Assembly (NCBI GenBank): GCA_030123545.1
Contig: CP126124.1
Coordinates: 3,534,001-3,598,000, forward strand
Direction of reading: 5' to 3'
From: Burkholderiaceae bacterium
GTDB taxonomy: Bacteria; Pseudomonadota; Gammaproteobacteria; Burkholderiales; Burkholderiaceae_C
Length of the DNA stretch: 64,000 nucleotides
The position numbers and the translations under genes are program-made. This document shows positions 24,812 through 34,499 of this stretch, piece by piece. The stretch's first letter is position 1. Each line of letters opens with the position of its first letter. The notes under the pieces are model-generated. The model ran no database searches and had not been told where the DNA came from. It saw nothing but the letters and a program-made list of their open reading frames with translations.

Positions 24812-25680
24812 AGTTTCGTTCCGCCTTCCTCGCCAAACAGGCCGTACGGCCTAAACAGCAGCACGAGCGCCATCATCACGTAGATGGTGGCCTCGGATGC
24901 CGAGGGAAAAAATACCGTCACGACGCCGGCGGCGACGCCGATCAGCAAGCCGCCGAACAATGTCCCGACCAGGCTACCCAGCCCGCCCACGATGACGGCG
25001 ACGAAGCTCGGCATGATCAGCTGGTCGCCGATGGTGGGGGTGAGGCCGAGCATGCCGGCGGCCAGCACGCCGGCCAGGCCGGCGAAGAAGATGCCGAGCC
25101 CGAAATTGAGGTTGCGCAGGATGCGCACGTCAACGCCCAGCGCCGACACCATTTCGAGATCGAGCGTGCCGGCGCGGATGCGCATGCCCAGGCGCGTTTT
25201 TTTTAGGATCACGAACAGCGCAACCACTGCGATGGCCACCAGCGCCACCATGAAGACGCGGTAGCCGGTGAGGAAGAATAACGTGGAGCTGAGCGACGAT
25301 TGCAGGCTCTCGGGCACCTTGAATGGCAGGCCCTGCGCGCCCCAGATCATGCGCACCGAATCCTGGATCACGTAGGCGAGACCGAAGGTGAGCAACAGGC
25401 CGTAGAGCGGGTCTCGCACATAGAGCGGCCGGATCAGCACGCGCTCGACGACGATGCCGATCAGCGCCGTGAGGAATGGCGAGATGATCAATGCGCCCCA
25501 GAAACCGAGGTACGGCTGCAGCGTGTAGGCGAGGTAGGCGCCGAGGGCGAGAAAGCCGCCGTGCGCGAAGTTGATGACGTTGGTCAGATTGATGATCAGG
25601 GAAAGGCCGAGCGCCATCAGCGCGTAGAACGCGCCGATCACCAGTCCGTTGAAGATGTTGAGAAGAACGAGTTGCGTCAC
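24808..25680 (-). CDS. livH: Branched-chain amino-acid-type ABC permease LivH
   Basis: The 290-residue membrane protein has the LivH motifs NGLVIGAFYALMALGLSLI, NFAHGGFLALGAYLAY and AAGVLAAGMLGLTPTIGD. It forms the heterodimeric channel with LivM. It follows the binding-protein gene after a 154-bp spacer that contains a hairpin. Confidence 0.92.
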   Translation of the reverse strand: MTQLVLLNIFNGLVIGAFYALMALGLSLIINLTNVINFAHGGFLALGAYLAYTLQPYLGFWGALIISPFLTALIGIVVERVLIRPLYVRDPLYGLLLTFGLAYVIQDSVRMIWGAQGLPFKVPESLQSSLSSTLFFLTGYRVFMVALVAIAVVALFVILKKTRLGMRIRAGTLDLEMVSALGVDVRILRNLNFGLGIFFAGLAGVLAAGMLGLTPTIGDQLIMPSFVAVIVGGLGSLVGTLFGGLLIGVAAGVVTVFFPSASEATIYVMMALVLLFRPYGLFGEEGGTKL

Positions 25681-25775
25681 CTGCTGTCCCCGTCAGCGAA
25701 CCTTCGCGCAACCCGCCTAGGAGGCATGCGTGATGTTTGGCGTTGTGGTACCAAGTGTGAGTCCCACGACAACAT

Positions 25776-25811
25776 GAAGAGCGCCACGTGCAATCTGCGC
25801 GTGGCGCTTCA
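25776..25811. terminator. Hairpin between binding-protein and permease genes
   Basis: AGCGCCACG (25780-25788) pairs with CGTGGCGCT (25800-25808), and the stem can extend with flanking GAAG/CTTC. The T-run is on the plus strand (CATTTTT after the stem), not the strand of the operon. I therefore read it as a stabilising or attenuating hairpin at the end of the binding-protein mRNA, a usual way to keep binding protein in excess over permease. Confidence 0.45.
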
Positions 25812-25834
25812 TTTTTGGCTGAGGCAAGGCGCGC

Positions 25835-27103
25835 TCAGCTCGGGCTCGGCCAGGTCATCTTGCAGTCGGCTTCTTCCACGGTCGGTGCAATGGTCTTGCT
25901 GTCGATCACCTGGTCGATGTGGAACAGGTCGTCCGGCGCGCTGCCGGAAGGCTGGGCGTGACCGGCCCAGAGCGTGCCGATCAACAGGTGCTGGTTGGCG
26001 CGGAAGGTCGCGGGGTGTGGCTGCATCGCCACTTCCGGCGGCAGCGTGAAGCCGTCCAGCGCCCGCGCCATCTTCAATGGATCGAGCGACTTGGCATTGT
26101 TGGCCGCCAGCGCGCACGCGTGGATGGCGGTATGGCCGAACCAGGTGCGCGCGGTGGGCACGCGGCCGGTTTTCTTCTTGATCGCCTCGGTGAATTCTTT
26201 CACGTGCGGTACGCCGGGCTGGTTCCAGTACCACTCGATCACCCAGTTGCCGATGCGCGCGGTCTCGGGCAGCGCCTCGAGGGTCTCAAGCTCGATATTG
26301 GCCCCGGCGATATGGAATTTCTTGTCGAGCCCGAACTGCACCGTCTGCTTGAGCACGTTGGTCTGGTCTTCGCCGTTCTGCAAAATCACGATCACGTCCG
26401 GCTTCGCGGCCTGGGCCTTGATCAGGTAGGAGGAGTATTCGGTCGTGCCGAGCGGAATCAGGTCGGTGCCGACATTGGTCGCGCCGTACTTCTTGAAGTT
26501 GGCGTTATAGGCTTCGAGCAGGCCGTGGCCGAACGCGTAGTCGGGCACCAGGCAGTAGAACTTCTTGCCGAAGCGGTTGATGAGCGACGGCGCGATGGCG
26601 TTTACCAGCAGCGTGGTGGAGGGATCGACCTGGAAAACGTTCCAGTGGCAGTTCTTGCCGGTAATCGGATCGGCGTGGCCGCCCGGATCGATCATGAAAA
26701 CATTTTTTTCGTACGCTACCGCGGACATCGCCATCGTCAAACCGGAGTTGACGTTGCCGACCAGAAAGTCAACCTTGTCGCGATCGATCAGCTTGCGCGC
26801 CTTTTGCACCGCGACGCCCGCATCGCCGCTGGTCGAGTCTTCCACGATCAGCTTGGCGGGCCGGCCCAGGATGCCGCCCTTGGCGTTGATCTCCTGCACG
26901 GCCAGTTCCATGCCGTGCAGCTCGTTGCGCCCGGTGATGGCGTAGGTGCCGGTGAGCGGGTTGTCGACGCCGAGCAAGACCGGCTTGTCGCCCTGCGCGC
27001 GAACGATGGCCGGGAACGACATCGACGCCGCGCCGAATGCTGCCGCCGTCGTCAGAATCTTGCGGCGCGTGACCGACGCGCCCGTGCCTGTGCTCATGCT
27101 CAT
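25835..27103 (-). CDS. ABC importer substrate-binding protein (Peripla_BP_6 / LivJK-like)
   Basis: The 422-residue precursor has a Tat-type signal: TRRKILTTAAAFGAASM with the twin arginines at residues 13-14 and cleavage probably after IVRAQG. The mature part shows the type I periplasmic fold of leucine/amide-binding proteins (LLGVDNPLTGTYAITGRNELHGMELAVQEINAKGG). It is the first gene of the operon with livH, livM, livG and livF. Such proteins bind branched-chain amino acids, urea, amides or aromatic acids; which one cannot be decided. The Tat signal implies folding in the cytoplasm before export. Confidence 0.88.
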   Translation of the reverse strand: MSMSTGTGASVTRRKILTTAAAFGAASMSFPAIVRAQGDKPVLLGVDNPLTGTYAITGRNELHGMELAVQEINAKGGILGRPAKLIVEDSTSGDAGVAVQKARKLIDRDKVDFLVGNVNSGLTMAMSAVAYEKNVFMIDPGGHADPITGKNCHWNVFQVDPSTTLLVNAIAPSLINRFGKKFYCLVPDYAFGHGLLEAYNANFKKYGATNVGTDLIPLGTTEYSSYLIKAQAAKPDVIVILQNGEDQTNVLKQTVQFGLDKKFHIAGANIELETLEALPETARIGNWVIEWYWNQPGVPHVKEFTEAIKKKTGRVPTARTWFGHTAIHACALAANNAKSLDPLKMARALDGFTLPPEVAMQPHPATFRANQHLLIGTLWAGHAQPSGSAPDDLFHIDQVIDSKTIAPTVEEADCKMTWPSPS

Positions 27104-27243
27104 TTGGTGCTTCCTCTAAAGCGAAAACGGAGTTGTCGCGCACCTGAAGAGAAGCCCTCCTCAATCGAAACGGATCGATGCGCGTCGTCGCTGACGAATC
27201 ACCGGCTGCGTGCCGTCTCCCGCCTTTTTCGTCGTGCCGCGAC

Positions 27244-27271
27244 AGTTTGTACGCTGTCCAACGACTGTCAA
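27244..27271 (-). promoter_or_regulatory. Possible sigma-70 promoter of the liv operon
   Basis: On the minus strand TTGACA (27271-27266) is a perfect -35 hexamer, with CAAACT 16 bp further as a weak -10. It lies about 140 bp upstream of the binding-protein start. GACAGT/ACTGTC half-sites overlap it and may be an operator. Only the -35 is convincing. Confidence 0.3.
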
Positions 27272-27337
27272 TGCGGGAATACCAGCAGCGGCGATCACGC
27301 CGTGCTGCCCCTTGCGGCAAGGGCCTGATGCGCGCCG

Positions 27338-28600
27338 TCAACCCGCCAGCGCGCCAGCGATCGCCGCGACTCGCGCCTGCCGGATCCGCGCACCAACCTG
27401 CGGTCCGTGCAGCCCGGCTGCATCGGCTTCGGCTGCGATCGCGGAGGTATCGACCGAGTGCGCGGCGGAAAGCACCGCGAGCAATCGTGCGCGCTGCGGG
27501 TACGGTGCATCCTCGTGCCCGTGCCTTCCGCGCGCGTCGCATTCGCAGGCCAGCAGCGCATCCGCGAAACGCCCGGGCTTGCGGATCGCGTCGCAGCGCT
27601 CCAGCAGGCGCAGCAGCGCGGCGGGGTCCAGTTCGCCGCTCGCGTGGATGTGGCCGTGCTCGCGCGCAACGAGTTCGGCCAGTTGCCGCACCTCGTTCGG
27701 AACGCGCCAGCGCTTGCACACCGCGGCCGCGAGCCGCGCGCTGCGCTGCTCGTGGCCGATGTGGCGCGGCAGCACCTGCGCCGGCGTCGTCCCCTTGCCG
27801 AGGTCGTGCACCAGGCAGGCGAAGCGCACACCGAGCGGTGCCGCCAGCCGTGCGCTCGTGTCGAGCACCAGCATCAGGTGCACGCCAGTGTCGACTTCCG
27901 GGTGATGCTGCGCCGGTTGCGGCACGCCCCAGAGCCTGTCGACCTCGGGCAGCAGCCGCGCGAGCGCGCCGCAACTCCGCAGCAGTTCGAACATCCGCGA
28001 GGGTTGCCGCTCCATCAGGCCCCGCGCCAGTTCCTGCCAGACCCGCTCGGGCACCAGCGCGTCGGCCTCGCCGGCCTGCACCATCTCGCGCATCAACGCC
28101 AGCGTTTCGGGCGCGACCGAAAAATCGGTGAAACGCGCGGCAAAGCGCGCGACGCGCAGAATGCGCACAGGGTCTTCACGAAACGCATCGGTGACGTGAC
28201 GCAGCACGCGCCGCTCCAAGTCGCGCCGGCCGCCGTACGGGTCGATCAACGCCGAGAAATCAGCATCAAAAAGGCCGGTAGCCGGCTCCTCATTTGCCTG
28301 TGCAGCTATCGAATTGATAGTAAGGTCGCGCCGCGCCAGATCCTGCTCCAGCGTCACGTCGGGCGCCGCGTGAAACGTGAAGCCGTGGTAGCCGGGCGCG
28401 GTCTTGCGCTCGGTGCGCGCCAGCGCGTATTCCTCGCGCGTGCGCGGATGCAGGAATACCGGGAAGTCGCGCCCGACCGGCAGGAATCCGCGCGCGACGA
28501 GTGCCTCCGGCGTCGCACCGACCACCACCCAGTCCCGGTCCTGCACCGGCAACCCGAGCAGGGCGTCGCGCACCGCGCCGCCGACCATGTAGACCTGCAT
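27338..28600 (-). CDS. cca: Multifunctional CCA tRNA nucleotidyltransferase
   Basis: The 420-residue protein starts MQVYMVGGAVRDALLGLPVQ; GGAVRD and DRDWVVVG give the class II polymerase-beta head, with the catalytic Asp-x-Asp. ARRDLTIN, DPYGG and EDPVRILRVARFAARF follow. A C-terminal HD domain (FACLVHDLGKG) is present, as in the E. coli-type enzyme with phosphohydrolase activity. It adds CCA to tRNA 3' ends. Between RDLTIN and DPYGG it is about 12 residues longer than the E. coli enzyme; this insertion coincides with an interspersed repeat (residues about 94-113). It is 58 bp downstream of the GST gene on the same strand. Confidence 0.9.
   Translation of the reverse strand: MQVYMVGGAVRDALLGLPVQDRDWVVVGATPEALVARGFLPVGRDFPVFLHPRTREEYALARTERKTAPGYHGFTFHAAPDVTLEQDLARRDLTINSIAAQANEEPATGLFDADFSALIDPYGGRRDLERRVLRHVTDAFREDPVRILRVARFAARFTDFSVAPETLALMREMVQAGEADALVPERVWQELARGLMERQPSRMFELLRSCGALARLLPEVDRLWGVPQPAQHHPEVDTGVHLMLVLDTSARLAAPLGVRFACLVHDLGKGTTPAQVLPRHIGHEQRSARLAAAVCKRWRVPNEVRQLAELVAREHGHIHASGELDPAALLRLLERCDAIRKPGRFADALLACECDARGRHGHEDAPYPQRARLLAVLSAAHSVDTSAIAAEADAAGLHGPQVGARIRQARVAAIAGALAG
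28264..28321. repeat. Short interspersed repeat inside cca
   Basis: 58 bp, starting CATCAAAAAGGCCGGTAGCC and ending with the palindromic core GCTATCGAATTGATAGT (28305-28321). It resembles 11009-11065 block by block. It is visibly AT-richer than the surrounding gene and stays in frame. Confidence 0.55.
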
Positions 28601-28658
28601 GGCGGGCAGTGTAGCGGCGCGAGGCCGCAACGGACCGATCGCCGCCGCGTGGCCTGCG

Positions 28659-29342
28659 TCAGCGCGCGGCCCGGTACGGTTCCTCGAACGCGATGAATTC
28701 GTGTTCGGCCATTGCGTCGGCGATCCAGGCGGCGACGCCGGTCAACGCGCGCACCCGCGCCAGGTACGCGGCGATCGGCGCCGGCACCGGCAACGCGTAG
28801 GTATGGATGCGCAGGCACACCGGCGCAAAGTACGCATCGGCGATCGAGAAGCCGCCGAACAGCATCGGCCCGCCGTGCTCGGAGAGCAGTTCGCCCCACA
28901 TCGCACAGATGCGCTGCATCTCCGCGCGCAGCGTGGGCTGGTCGCGCAACGCGATCTGACCGATCTGCGGCAGTTCCGCCTCGACGTTGAACCCGCAGAT
29001 GTTGCGCAGCGCGCCAAAGCCCCCGTGCATCTCGGCGCAGATGCTGCGCGCGCGGGCGCGGGCCTGCGCGCTCTGCGGCCACAGCTGCTTCTCGGGAAAC
29101 TTCTCCGCCAGGTACTCGGCGATGGCCAGCGAGTCCCAGACCGAGAAGCCGCCGTCGACCAGCACCGGCACTGCGCCGACCGGTGTCACGCCGCGCATCG
29201 CGGTCTTGAATTTCGAGTCCGGCGCGAACGAATCGAACGGCACCCGCACCTCGTCGAACGCGATGCCGGTCTGCTTCATCAGCACCCACGGCCGCATCGA
29301 CCAGGACGAATAATTCTTGTTGCCGATATAGAGCCTGAGCAT
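28659..29342 (-). CDS. Glutathione S-transferase family protein
   Basis: The 227-residue protein starts MLRLYIGNKNYSSWSMRPWV with GGAGG upstream of ATG 29342. The thioredoxin-like N-domain has the SSWSMRPW active-site region and the cis-proline GAVPVLVDGG, then SLAIAEYLAEKFP. A helical C-domain follows (FSIADAYFAPVCLRIHTYAL). The NYSSWS start is typical of a proteobacterial GST subgroup of unknown substrate. It lies in a run slt-epimerase-GST-cca. Confidence 0.88.
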   Translation of the reverse strand: MLRLYIGNKNYSSWSMRPWVLMKQTGIAFDEVRVPFDSFAPDSKFKTAMRGVTPVGAVPVLVDGGFSVWDSLAIAEYLAEKFPEKQLWPQSAQARARARSICAEMHGGFGALRNICGFNVEAELPQIGQIALRDQPTLRAEMQRICAMWGELLSEHGGPMLFGGFSIADAYFAPVCLRIHTYALPVPAPIAAYLARVRALTGVAAWIADAMAEHEFIAFEEPYRAAR

Positions 29343-29431
29343 GACGAACCTCCGGGCCGCCATGCTACTCCGGCGCCGGCGGAAACGGCCCGGAGCGTCG
29401 CTGCCGGCGGCCTCGGCCCGGGCACATATCA

Positions 29432-29682
29432 GTGCTCCATGACGCTACGCGCCGCCCGCAGCGCATAAAACCCAAAGGAGCAAAAGGCCGCGGAGCAGGC
29501 CACGCAAGCGACCGCCGCAAAGTGGGCTCGACCCGGCCGCTGGCGGTGCCCCCGGCGAGGGGGCTGAGGTCTGCGGCTCCAGACCTGCCTGCGCAGGTCT
29601 GGACAGACCGAAGGGCCGCCGCCTCTGGCGGCGAGCACCGGGCGGAGCGACACGCAAGTAGCGCGCAGCCTGGGGGTGTTTT
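29432..29682 (-). repeat. Interspersed intergenic repeat A, copy 2 (inverted)
   Basis: On the minus strand it begins CACCCCCAGGCTGCGCGC and contains the long hairpin CCAGACCTGCGCAGGCAGGT. It ends with the GGCCTGCTCCGCGGCCTTTT block and GGGTTTTATGCGCTGCGGGC. It lies between the epimerase-like and GST genes and fills most of that gap. Confidence 0.75.
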
Positions 29683-29683
29683 C

Positions 29684-30628
29684 TCAGCTCCGCCCGGCGC
29701 TGCGGCGCAGCGTGAGCAGGTCGTCGACCGTCTGCTGCGGTCCGAGGTAGGTCGGCGCGATCGCGTCGATCGGGGTCGGCACGATGCCGAGCGCCTCGAG
29801 CCCCGGCAGCGTGCCGGTCGCGACGTTGTCGACCTTCATCGCGTCGAGGTTGTCGCGGCTCATCAAAGGCTCGCCCGGCAGCAGTTCCAGCAGCAGCGCC
29901 TGCAGCCGGCCGAGCGCGTCCGGCACCGCAAGCACCGGGCGCTCGCGGCCGATGCAGCGGCCGGCCATCTGCACCAGATCCTTGAGCGTCAGCAGCTGCG
30001 GCCCGCACGCCTCGTAGGTCATCGCGATCGTTCCGCGCTCTTGCAGGCAGTGGCTGATCGCGTCGGCCACGTCCTCGACCCAGACCGGCTGGAACCGCGC
30101 ACCGGCATGCGCCAGCGGTAGCACCGGCAGACGGCGCTGCAGGTCGGCGAACAGGTTGAGCAGCCGATCTTCCGGGCCGAACACCAGGCTCGGGCGCAGC
30201 ACGGTCAGGTCCAGGCCGGCGGCGCGCAGCGCCTGTTCGCCGCGCGCCTTGCTGCGCTGATACAGCGACGGCGCATCGGCGTCCGCACCGAGCGCGCTGA
30301 CATGGACCACGCGGCGCACGCCGGTCGCCGCACAGGCGCGCGCGAGCTTCTGCGGCAGTTCGACATGGACCTTGTCGAACGCCGCCTGGTTGCCGTGCAG
30401 GATCGCGACCAGGTTCACCACCGCATCGTGGCCGGCGACGAGCCGGGCGAGCGCCGCCTCGTCGTGCACGTCGGCCTCGAACACGTCAAGGCGCGGCAGC
30501 ATCCACAGGTGCTGGGCATTCAGCCTGCGCCGCGTCGGCACCGTGATCCGGCACGGCTGCCGCGAGAGCGTTTCGCACAAATGGCGCCCGATGAAGCCGC
30601 TGCCGCCGAGGATCAGGATCTTCTTCAT
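29684..30628 (-). CDS. NAD-dependent epimerase/dehydratase-like protein, NDUFA9 group
   Basis: The 314-residue protein starts MKKILILGGSGFIGRHLCE, with the GGSGFIG dinucleotide-binding loop. It is an atypical SDR: VVNLVAILHGNQAAFDKVHV, then VHVSALGADADAPSLYQRSKARGE with a YxRSK motif. This matches the complex I NDUFA9 subunit-like group in proteobacteria. The role may be NAD(P)(H) binding linked to respiration or quinone metabolism, unproven here. It starts 32 bp after slt on the same strand. Confidence 0.78.
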   Translation of the reverse strand: MKKILILGGSGFIGRHLCETLSRQPCRITVPTRRRLNAQHLWMLPRLDVFEADVHDEAALARLVAGHDAVVNLVAILHGNQAAFDKVHVELPQKLARACAATGVRRVVHVSALGADADAPSLYQRSKARGEQALRAAGLDLTVLRPSLVFGPEDRLLNLFADLQRRLPVLPLAHAGARFQPVWVEDVADAISHCLQERGTIAMTYEACGPQLLTLKDLVQMAGRCIGRERPVLAVPDALGRLQALLLELLPGEPLMSRDNLDAMKVDNVATGTLPGLEALGIVPTPIDAIAPTYLGPQQTVDDLLTLRRSAGRS

Positions 30629-30660
30629 GTCGTTCGATTCCGTAGCTTGCAAAGAGCGTG

Positions 30661-32682
30661 TCAGGGCAGGTCCGTGTCCGGCGCGGGGCTGCCGGGCCCG
30701 AGCGGGCCGACCTTGCCGAGCCTAGCCATCAGCGATTGCGGCTTGCCGGTCAGGATCGCCGCATAGTCGGTCGTGTTCGCCAGCACCTTCTTCACGTATT
30801 CGCGGGTCTCGGCGAACGGCACGTTCTCGATCCAGACCGCGGCATCGAGCACCGGTCCGTCGCGCCATTTGCGCGGACGCCCCGGGCCGGCGTTGTACGC
30901 GGCGGCGGCCAGCGGCATCGAGCCCTGGAAATCGTCGAGGATCAGCTTCAAGTATCCGGTGCCGAGCAGGATGTTCATGTCGCGGCTGGCGATCTGGTCG
31001 TGGCTGTAGCCGTCGAGGCCGAGCTTCTTCGCGGTCCAGCGCGCGGTCGCCGGCATGATCTGCATCAGCCCCGAGGCGCCGACACCGGAGCGCGCCTCGA
31101 CCACGAACCGGCTCTCCTGGCGGATCAGCCCGTACACGTAGGCCGGATCGAGCCCGACCACGCGTGCCTGTTTCAGCACCGCATTCTCGTGCGGCATCGG
31201 AAAGCGCTGCTCGAAGTCGATGAACGATCTCGTGCGATCGCTGGTGTTGATGCAGCGGTCCCAGACCTCGCGCTCGCAGGCGAGCTGCGCGGCGGCGAGC
31301 CGTTCGCGGTCGCTCATGCCGCCGGGCACCGCCAGATTCGCGGTGTAGTTCCACTCGCGCACGCCTTCACTGCGCAGGCCAAGGCCGATCGCGTACAGCG
31401 CGCGGGCGAGGCCCGGGTTCTGTTGCGCGGCCTGCATCTCTCCGGGCGTCGGCGGTGCCGGCAGCGGCGGCACGGTCACCTTGCGATCGAGCGCGTCGAG
31501 CGCGAGTTGCGGATAGAAGTCCTGCACGCCGGCGATCGCTTCGAACAGCTCGGTCGCCTCGAGCGCGCGCGGCGACAGCGGGTCTGCGCGCTCGGCCGAC
31601 GTGAGCGTGGCCCGGATCGCACGCGCCTTCCAGTAGACCCAGGTCGGGCTTTTCTGCTCGTCCGGCCCCATCGCGCCGATCGCGCCGAGCACGCTGCGCC
31701 ACTGGCCGGCGCGCAGCGCGGCGCGCGCCTTCCAGGCCAGCATGGCCTCGCTCAGGTCCGCATTGCGGCTGACCTTCGCGTAGTAGCCGTGCGCGGTGTC
31801 GGCGAGCCGCAGCGCGGCCTCCTTGCCGATCGCGCCCCAGACCCAGTCGCGCTGCGCGCGCGCCAGCTGCGGGCTCCAGACGCTGTCGAGCTGGGTCGCG
31901 GCCGCATCCGGGTCGTTCGCCGCCATGCGCACCAACGCCAGCACGACCAGTTCACGGCCATCCTCAGTGCGCGCCGGCGCTCGCGTCGCGAGGAATTTCG
32001 CCGGATTCGCGGCGAGCAGCGCGAAGCGATCGAGCCGATCCGGCGCAACGATCTGCACCGCGTTGCGCGCCACCTGCACCCGGTTCGCCTCGAGCGCGAT
32101 GCGCGCCTTGCGCCAGGCCACGGCGGGCTTCATCTTCTGCGCGGCGATCAGCGTCGCCGCCGCCTGCGTGCAGCCGTCGTCGACCTTGTGCAGCGAAAAC
32201 CAGTCGGCGCCGACCTGCTCGGCCAAGGTCGGCGACGGATTGGGGTTGGTCAACTGCTCGATCAGCAGCGCATAGCACTCGACCTCGGGGTCATCGCGCA
32301 TGCGGAACTTCGGATACACCGCGGCGAACTGATCCCATTCGCGGCGCTGGCCAAGCAGCAGCAACCAGTCGTTGCGCAGCCGGTCTTCCTGGTAGGTGCC
32401 GGCATAGCGGTCTAGGAAGTCCTGCACCTCCTGCGGGCTGGCCTCTTCGAGTCGCGCCTTCAGCTCCCAGTACGCTGCCCAGGGCTCGAGCGGATTGCCG
32501 CGTGCCTGCGGCAGCAGCGCAGTGAGCTTCGCCTTGTCGCCGCGCGTGAACGCCTGGCTCATCTCGAGGATCACGTCGTCGCTGCTGCCCTGGGCACGCG
32601 CGCTCGACGCGACCGACAGCAGCACGCCGCAGGAGACCAGCGCCGCGAGCAGCGCCGGTGTCAAAATCTTGGGGCATCGCAT
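30661..32682 (-). CDS. slt: Soluble lytic murein transglycosylase
   Basis: The 673-residue precursor has a signal peptide (TPALLAALVSCGVLLSVASSARAQ), then a long alpha-superhelical U/L domain with repeated helices. The C-terminal goose-lysozyme-like domain holds YGLIRQESRFV (catalytic Glu), GVGASGLMQIMPATA and AAAYNAGPGRPRKW. It cleaves peptidoglycan between MurNAc and GlcNAc to give 1,6-anhydro products in the periplasm. Length is close to the Slt70 family. Start codons of slt and the divergent gene are only 11 bp apart. Confidence 0.9.
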   Translation of the reverse strand: MRCPKILTPALLAALVSCGVLLSVASSARAQGSSDDVILEMSQAFTRGDKAKLTALLPQARGNPLEPWAAYWELKARLEEASPQEVQDFLDRYAGTYQEDRLRNDWLLLLGQRREWDQFAAVYPKFRMRDDPEVECYALLIEQLTNPNPSPTLAEQVGADWFSLHKVDDGCTQAAATLIAAQKMKPAVAWRKARIALEANRVQVARNAVQIVAPDRLDRFALLAANPAKFLATRAPARTEDGRELVVLALVRMAANDPDAAATQLDSVWSPQLARAQRDWVWGAIGKEAALRLADTAHGYYAKVSRNADLSEAMLAWKARAALRAGQWRSVLGAIGAMGPDEQKSPTWVYWKARAIRATLTSAERADPLSPRALEATELFEAIAGVQDFYPQLALDALDRKVTVPPLPAPPTPGEMQAAQQNPGLARALYAIGLGLRSEGVREWNYTANLAVPGGMSDRERLAAAQLACEREVWDRCINTSDRTRSFIDFEQRFPMPHENAVLKQARVVGLDPAYVYGLIRQESRFVVEARSGVGASGLMQIMPATARWTAKKLGLDGYSHDQIASRDMNILLGTGYLKLILDDFQGSMPLAAAAYNAGPGRPRKWRDGPVLDAAVWIENVPFAETREYVKKVLANTTDYAAILTGKPQSLMARLGKVGPLGPGSPAPDTDLP

Positions 32683-32693
32683 GGAGGAGAATT

Positions 32694-33266
<573 letters not shown>

Positions 33267-33268
33267 GC

Positions 33269-33420
33269 CACCCCCAGGCTGCGCGCACTGCGTGTCGCTT
33301 CGCCCACCCCCTCACCGGGGGGCGCACCCAGCGGACCGGCGGAGCCGGCTCCGCGGGTGCCCGCGCGCGGCCTGCTCAGCGGCCTCTCGAACCTGTTTCA
33401 TGCGTCGCGGGCCGCACAAT
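33269..33420 (+). repeat. Interspersed intergenic repeat A, copy 3
   Basis: It starts CACCCCCAGGCTGCGCGCAC two bases after the cyclo-ligase stop and ends GTTTCATGCGTCGCGG. It is shorter than copies 1 and 2; the CCCCCTCACCGGGGGG stem is retained. It is in inverted orientation to copy 4, with the aldo/keto reductase between them. Confidence 0.75.
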
Positions 33421-33494
33421 GTCGGCGCGACTCACAATAACGACTGATAGCGCGTAAAGTTCGCGTCATCCCCGGGTCATGGCGAGGAGTTGCG

Positions 33495-34460
33495 ATGAAG
33501 ATGCGAGCGCTGGGCCGCTCCGGCCTGCAGGTGTCGCCGCTGGCATTCGGCGGCAACGTGTTCGGCTGGACCGTGGACGAGGCGACCTCGTTTTCGCTGC
33601 TCGACGCCTGGGTCGACGCCGGCATGAACTTCATCGACACCGCCGACGTCTATTCGCGCTGGGTGCCGGGCCACGCCGGCGGCGAGTCCGAGACCATCCT
33701 CGGCAAATGGCTCAAGCAAAGCGGCAAACGCGACCGGGTCGTGATCGCGACCAAGGTCGGCAAGGAGATGGGGCCGGGCCGCAAGGGACTCGCGCCAGAC
33801 TACATCCGCAGCGCGGTCGACGCGTCGCTGCGCCGATTGCAGACCGACTGCATCGACCTGTACCAGTCGCATGACGACGACGCCGGCACGCCGCTCGAGG
33901 ACACGCTGGCCGCCTACGCGCGGCTGATTGAGGCCGGCAAGGTGCGCGCGATCGGCGCGTCCAACTACAGCGCGCCGCGGCTGGCCCAGGCGCTAGCCGT
34001 CAGCCGGCAGCAGGGCCTGCCGCGCTACGAGAGCCTGCAGCCGCTGTACAACCTGTACGACCGGGTCGACTACGAGGCCACGCTCGAGCCGCTGTGCCTG
34101 ACCCATGGCGTCGGGGTGATCAATTTCTACGCGCTGGCCAGCGGCTTTCTGACCGGCAAGTACCGTTCGTCGGCCGACCTGCGCAAGAGCCCGCGCGGGC
34201 ATGGCGTCGCCAAGTACCTGGGCGAGCGCGGCCAGCGCATCCTGGCCGCGCTGGACGAGGTCGCGGCGCGCTTTTCTGCAACGCCGGCGCGGGTGGCGCT
34301 GGCCTGGCAGATGGCGCGGCCGAGCATCACCGCGCCGATCGCCAGCGCGACCTCGCTCGCCCAACTCGCCGAACTGGTCGCCGCCACGCAGCTCACGCTC
34401 GACACCGCCGCGATAGAGCGGCTCGACCTCGCAAGCCGCACCGCGACCCAGGGGCCTTGA
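33495..34460 (+). CDS. Aldo/keto reductase
   Basis: The 321-residue protein has a (beta/alpha)8 AKR fold. The catalytic tetrad is visible: D48 and Y53 in FIDTADVYS, K87 in VVIATKVGK and H126 in DLYQSHDDD. The C-terminal ITAPIASATSLAQLAELVAA gives the NADPH-binding region. It resembles the YajO/AKR11-12-type group that reduces aldehydes with NADPH; true substrate unknown. The gene stands alone, bracketed by inverted copies of repeat A. Confidence 0.88.
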   Translation: MKMRALGRSGLQVSPLAFGGNVFGWTVDEATSFSLLDAWVDAGMNFIDTADVYSRWVPGHAGGESETILGKWLKQSGKRDRVVIATKVGKEMGPGRKGLAPDYIRSAVDASLRRLQTDCIDLYQSHDDDAGTPLEDTLAAYARLIEAGKVRAIGASNYSAPRLAQALAVSRQQGLPRYESLQPLYNLYDRVDYEATLEPLCLTHGVGVINFYALASGFLTGKYRSSADLRKSPRGHGVAKYLGERGQRILAALDEVAARFSATPARVALAWQMARPSITAPIASATSLAQLAELVAATQLTLDTAAIERLDLASRTATQGP

Positions 34461-34499
34461 AGCCGCGAGCTGCCGTTCATACGGTTTTGCTTTACCGCG

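Noticed and set aside
23865..24836. Upstream extension of the livG frame.
   Set aside because: It duplicates livM in a wrong frame. ATG 23864 overlaps the livM stop and begins the ATPase domain.
25776..25811. Hairpin as a rho-independent terminator for the liv binding-protein gene.
   Set aside because: The T-run is on the opposite strand, and the downstream permease genes need to be transcribed. I kept it only as a probable attenuator or stabiliser.
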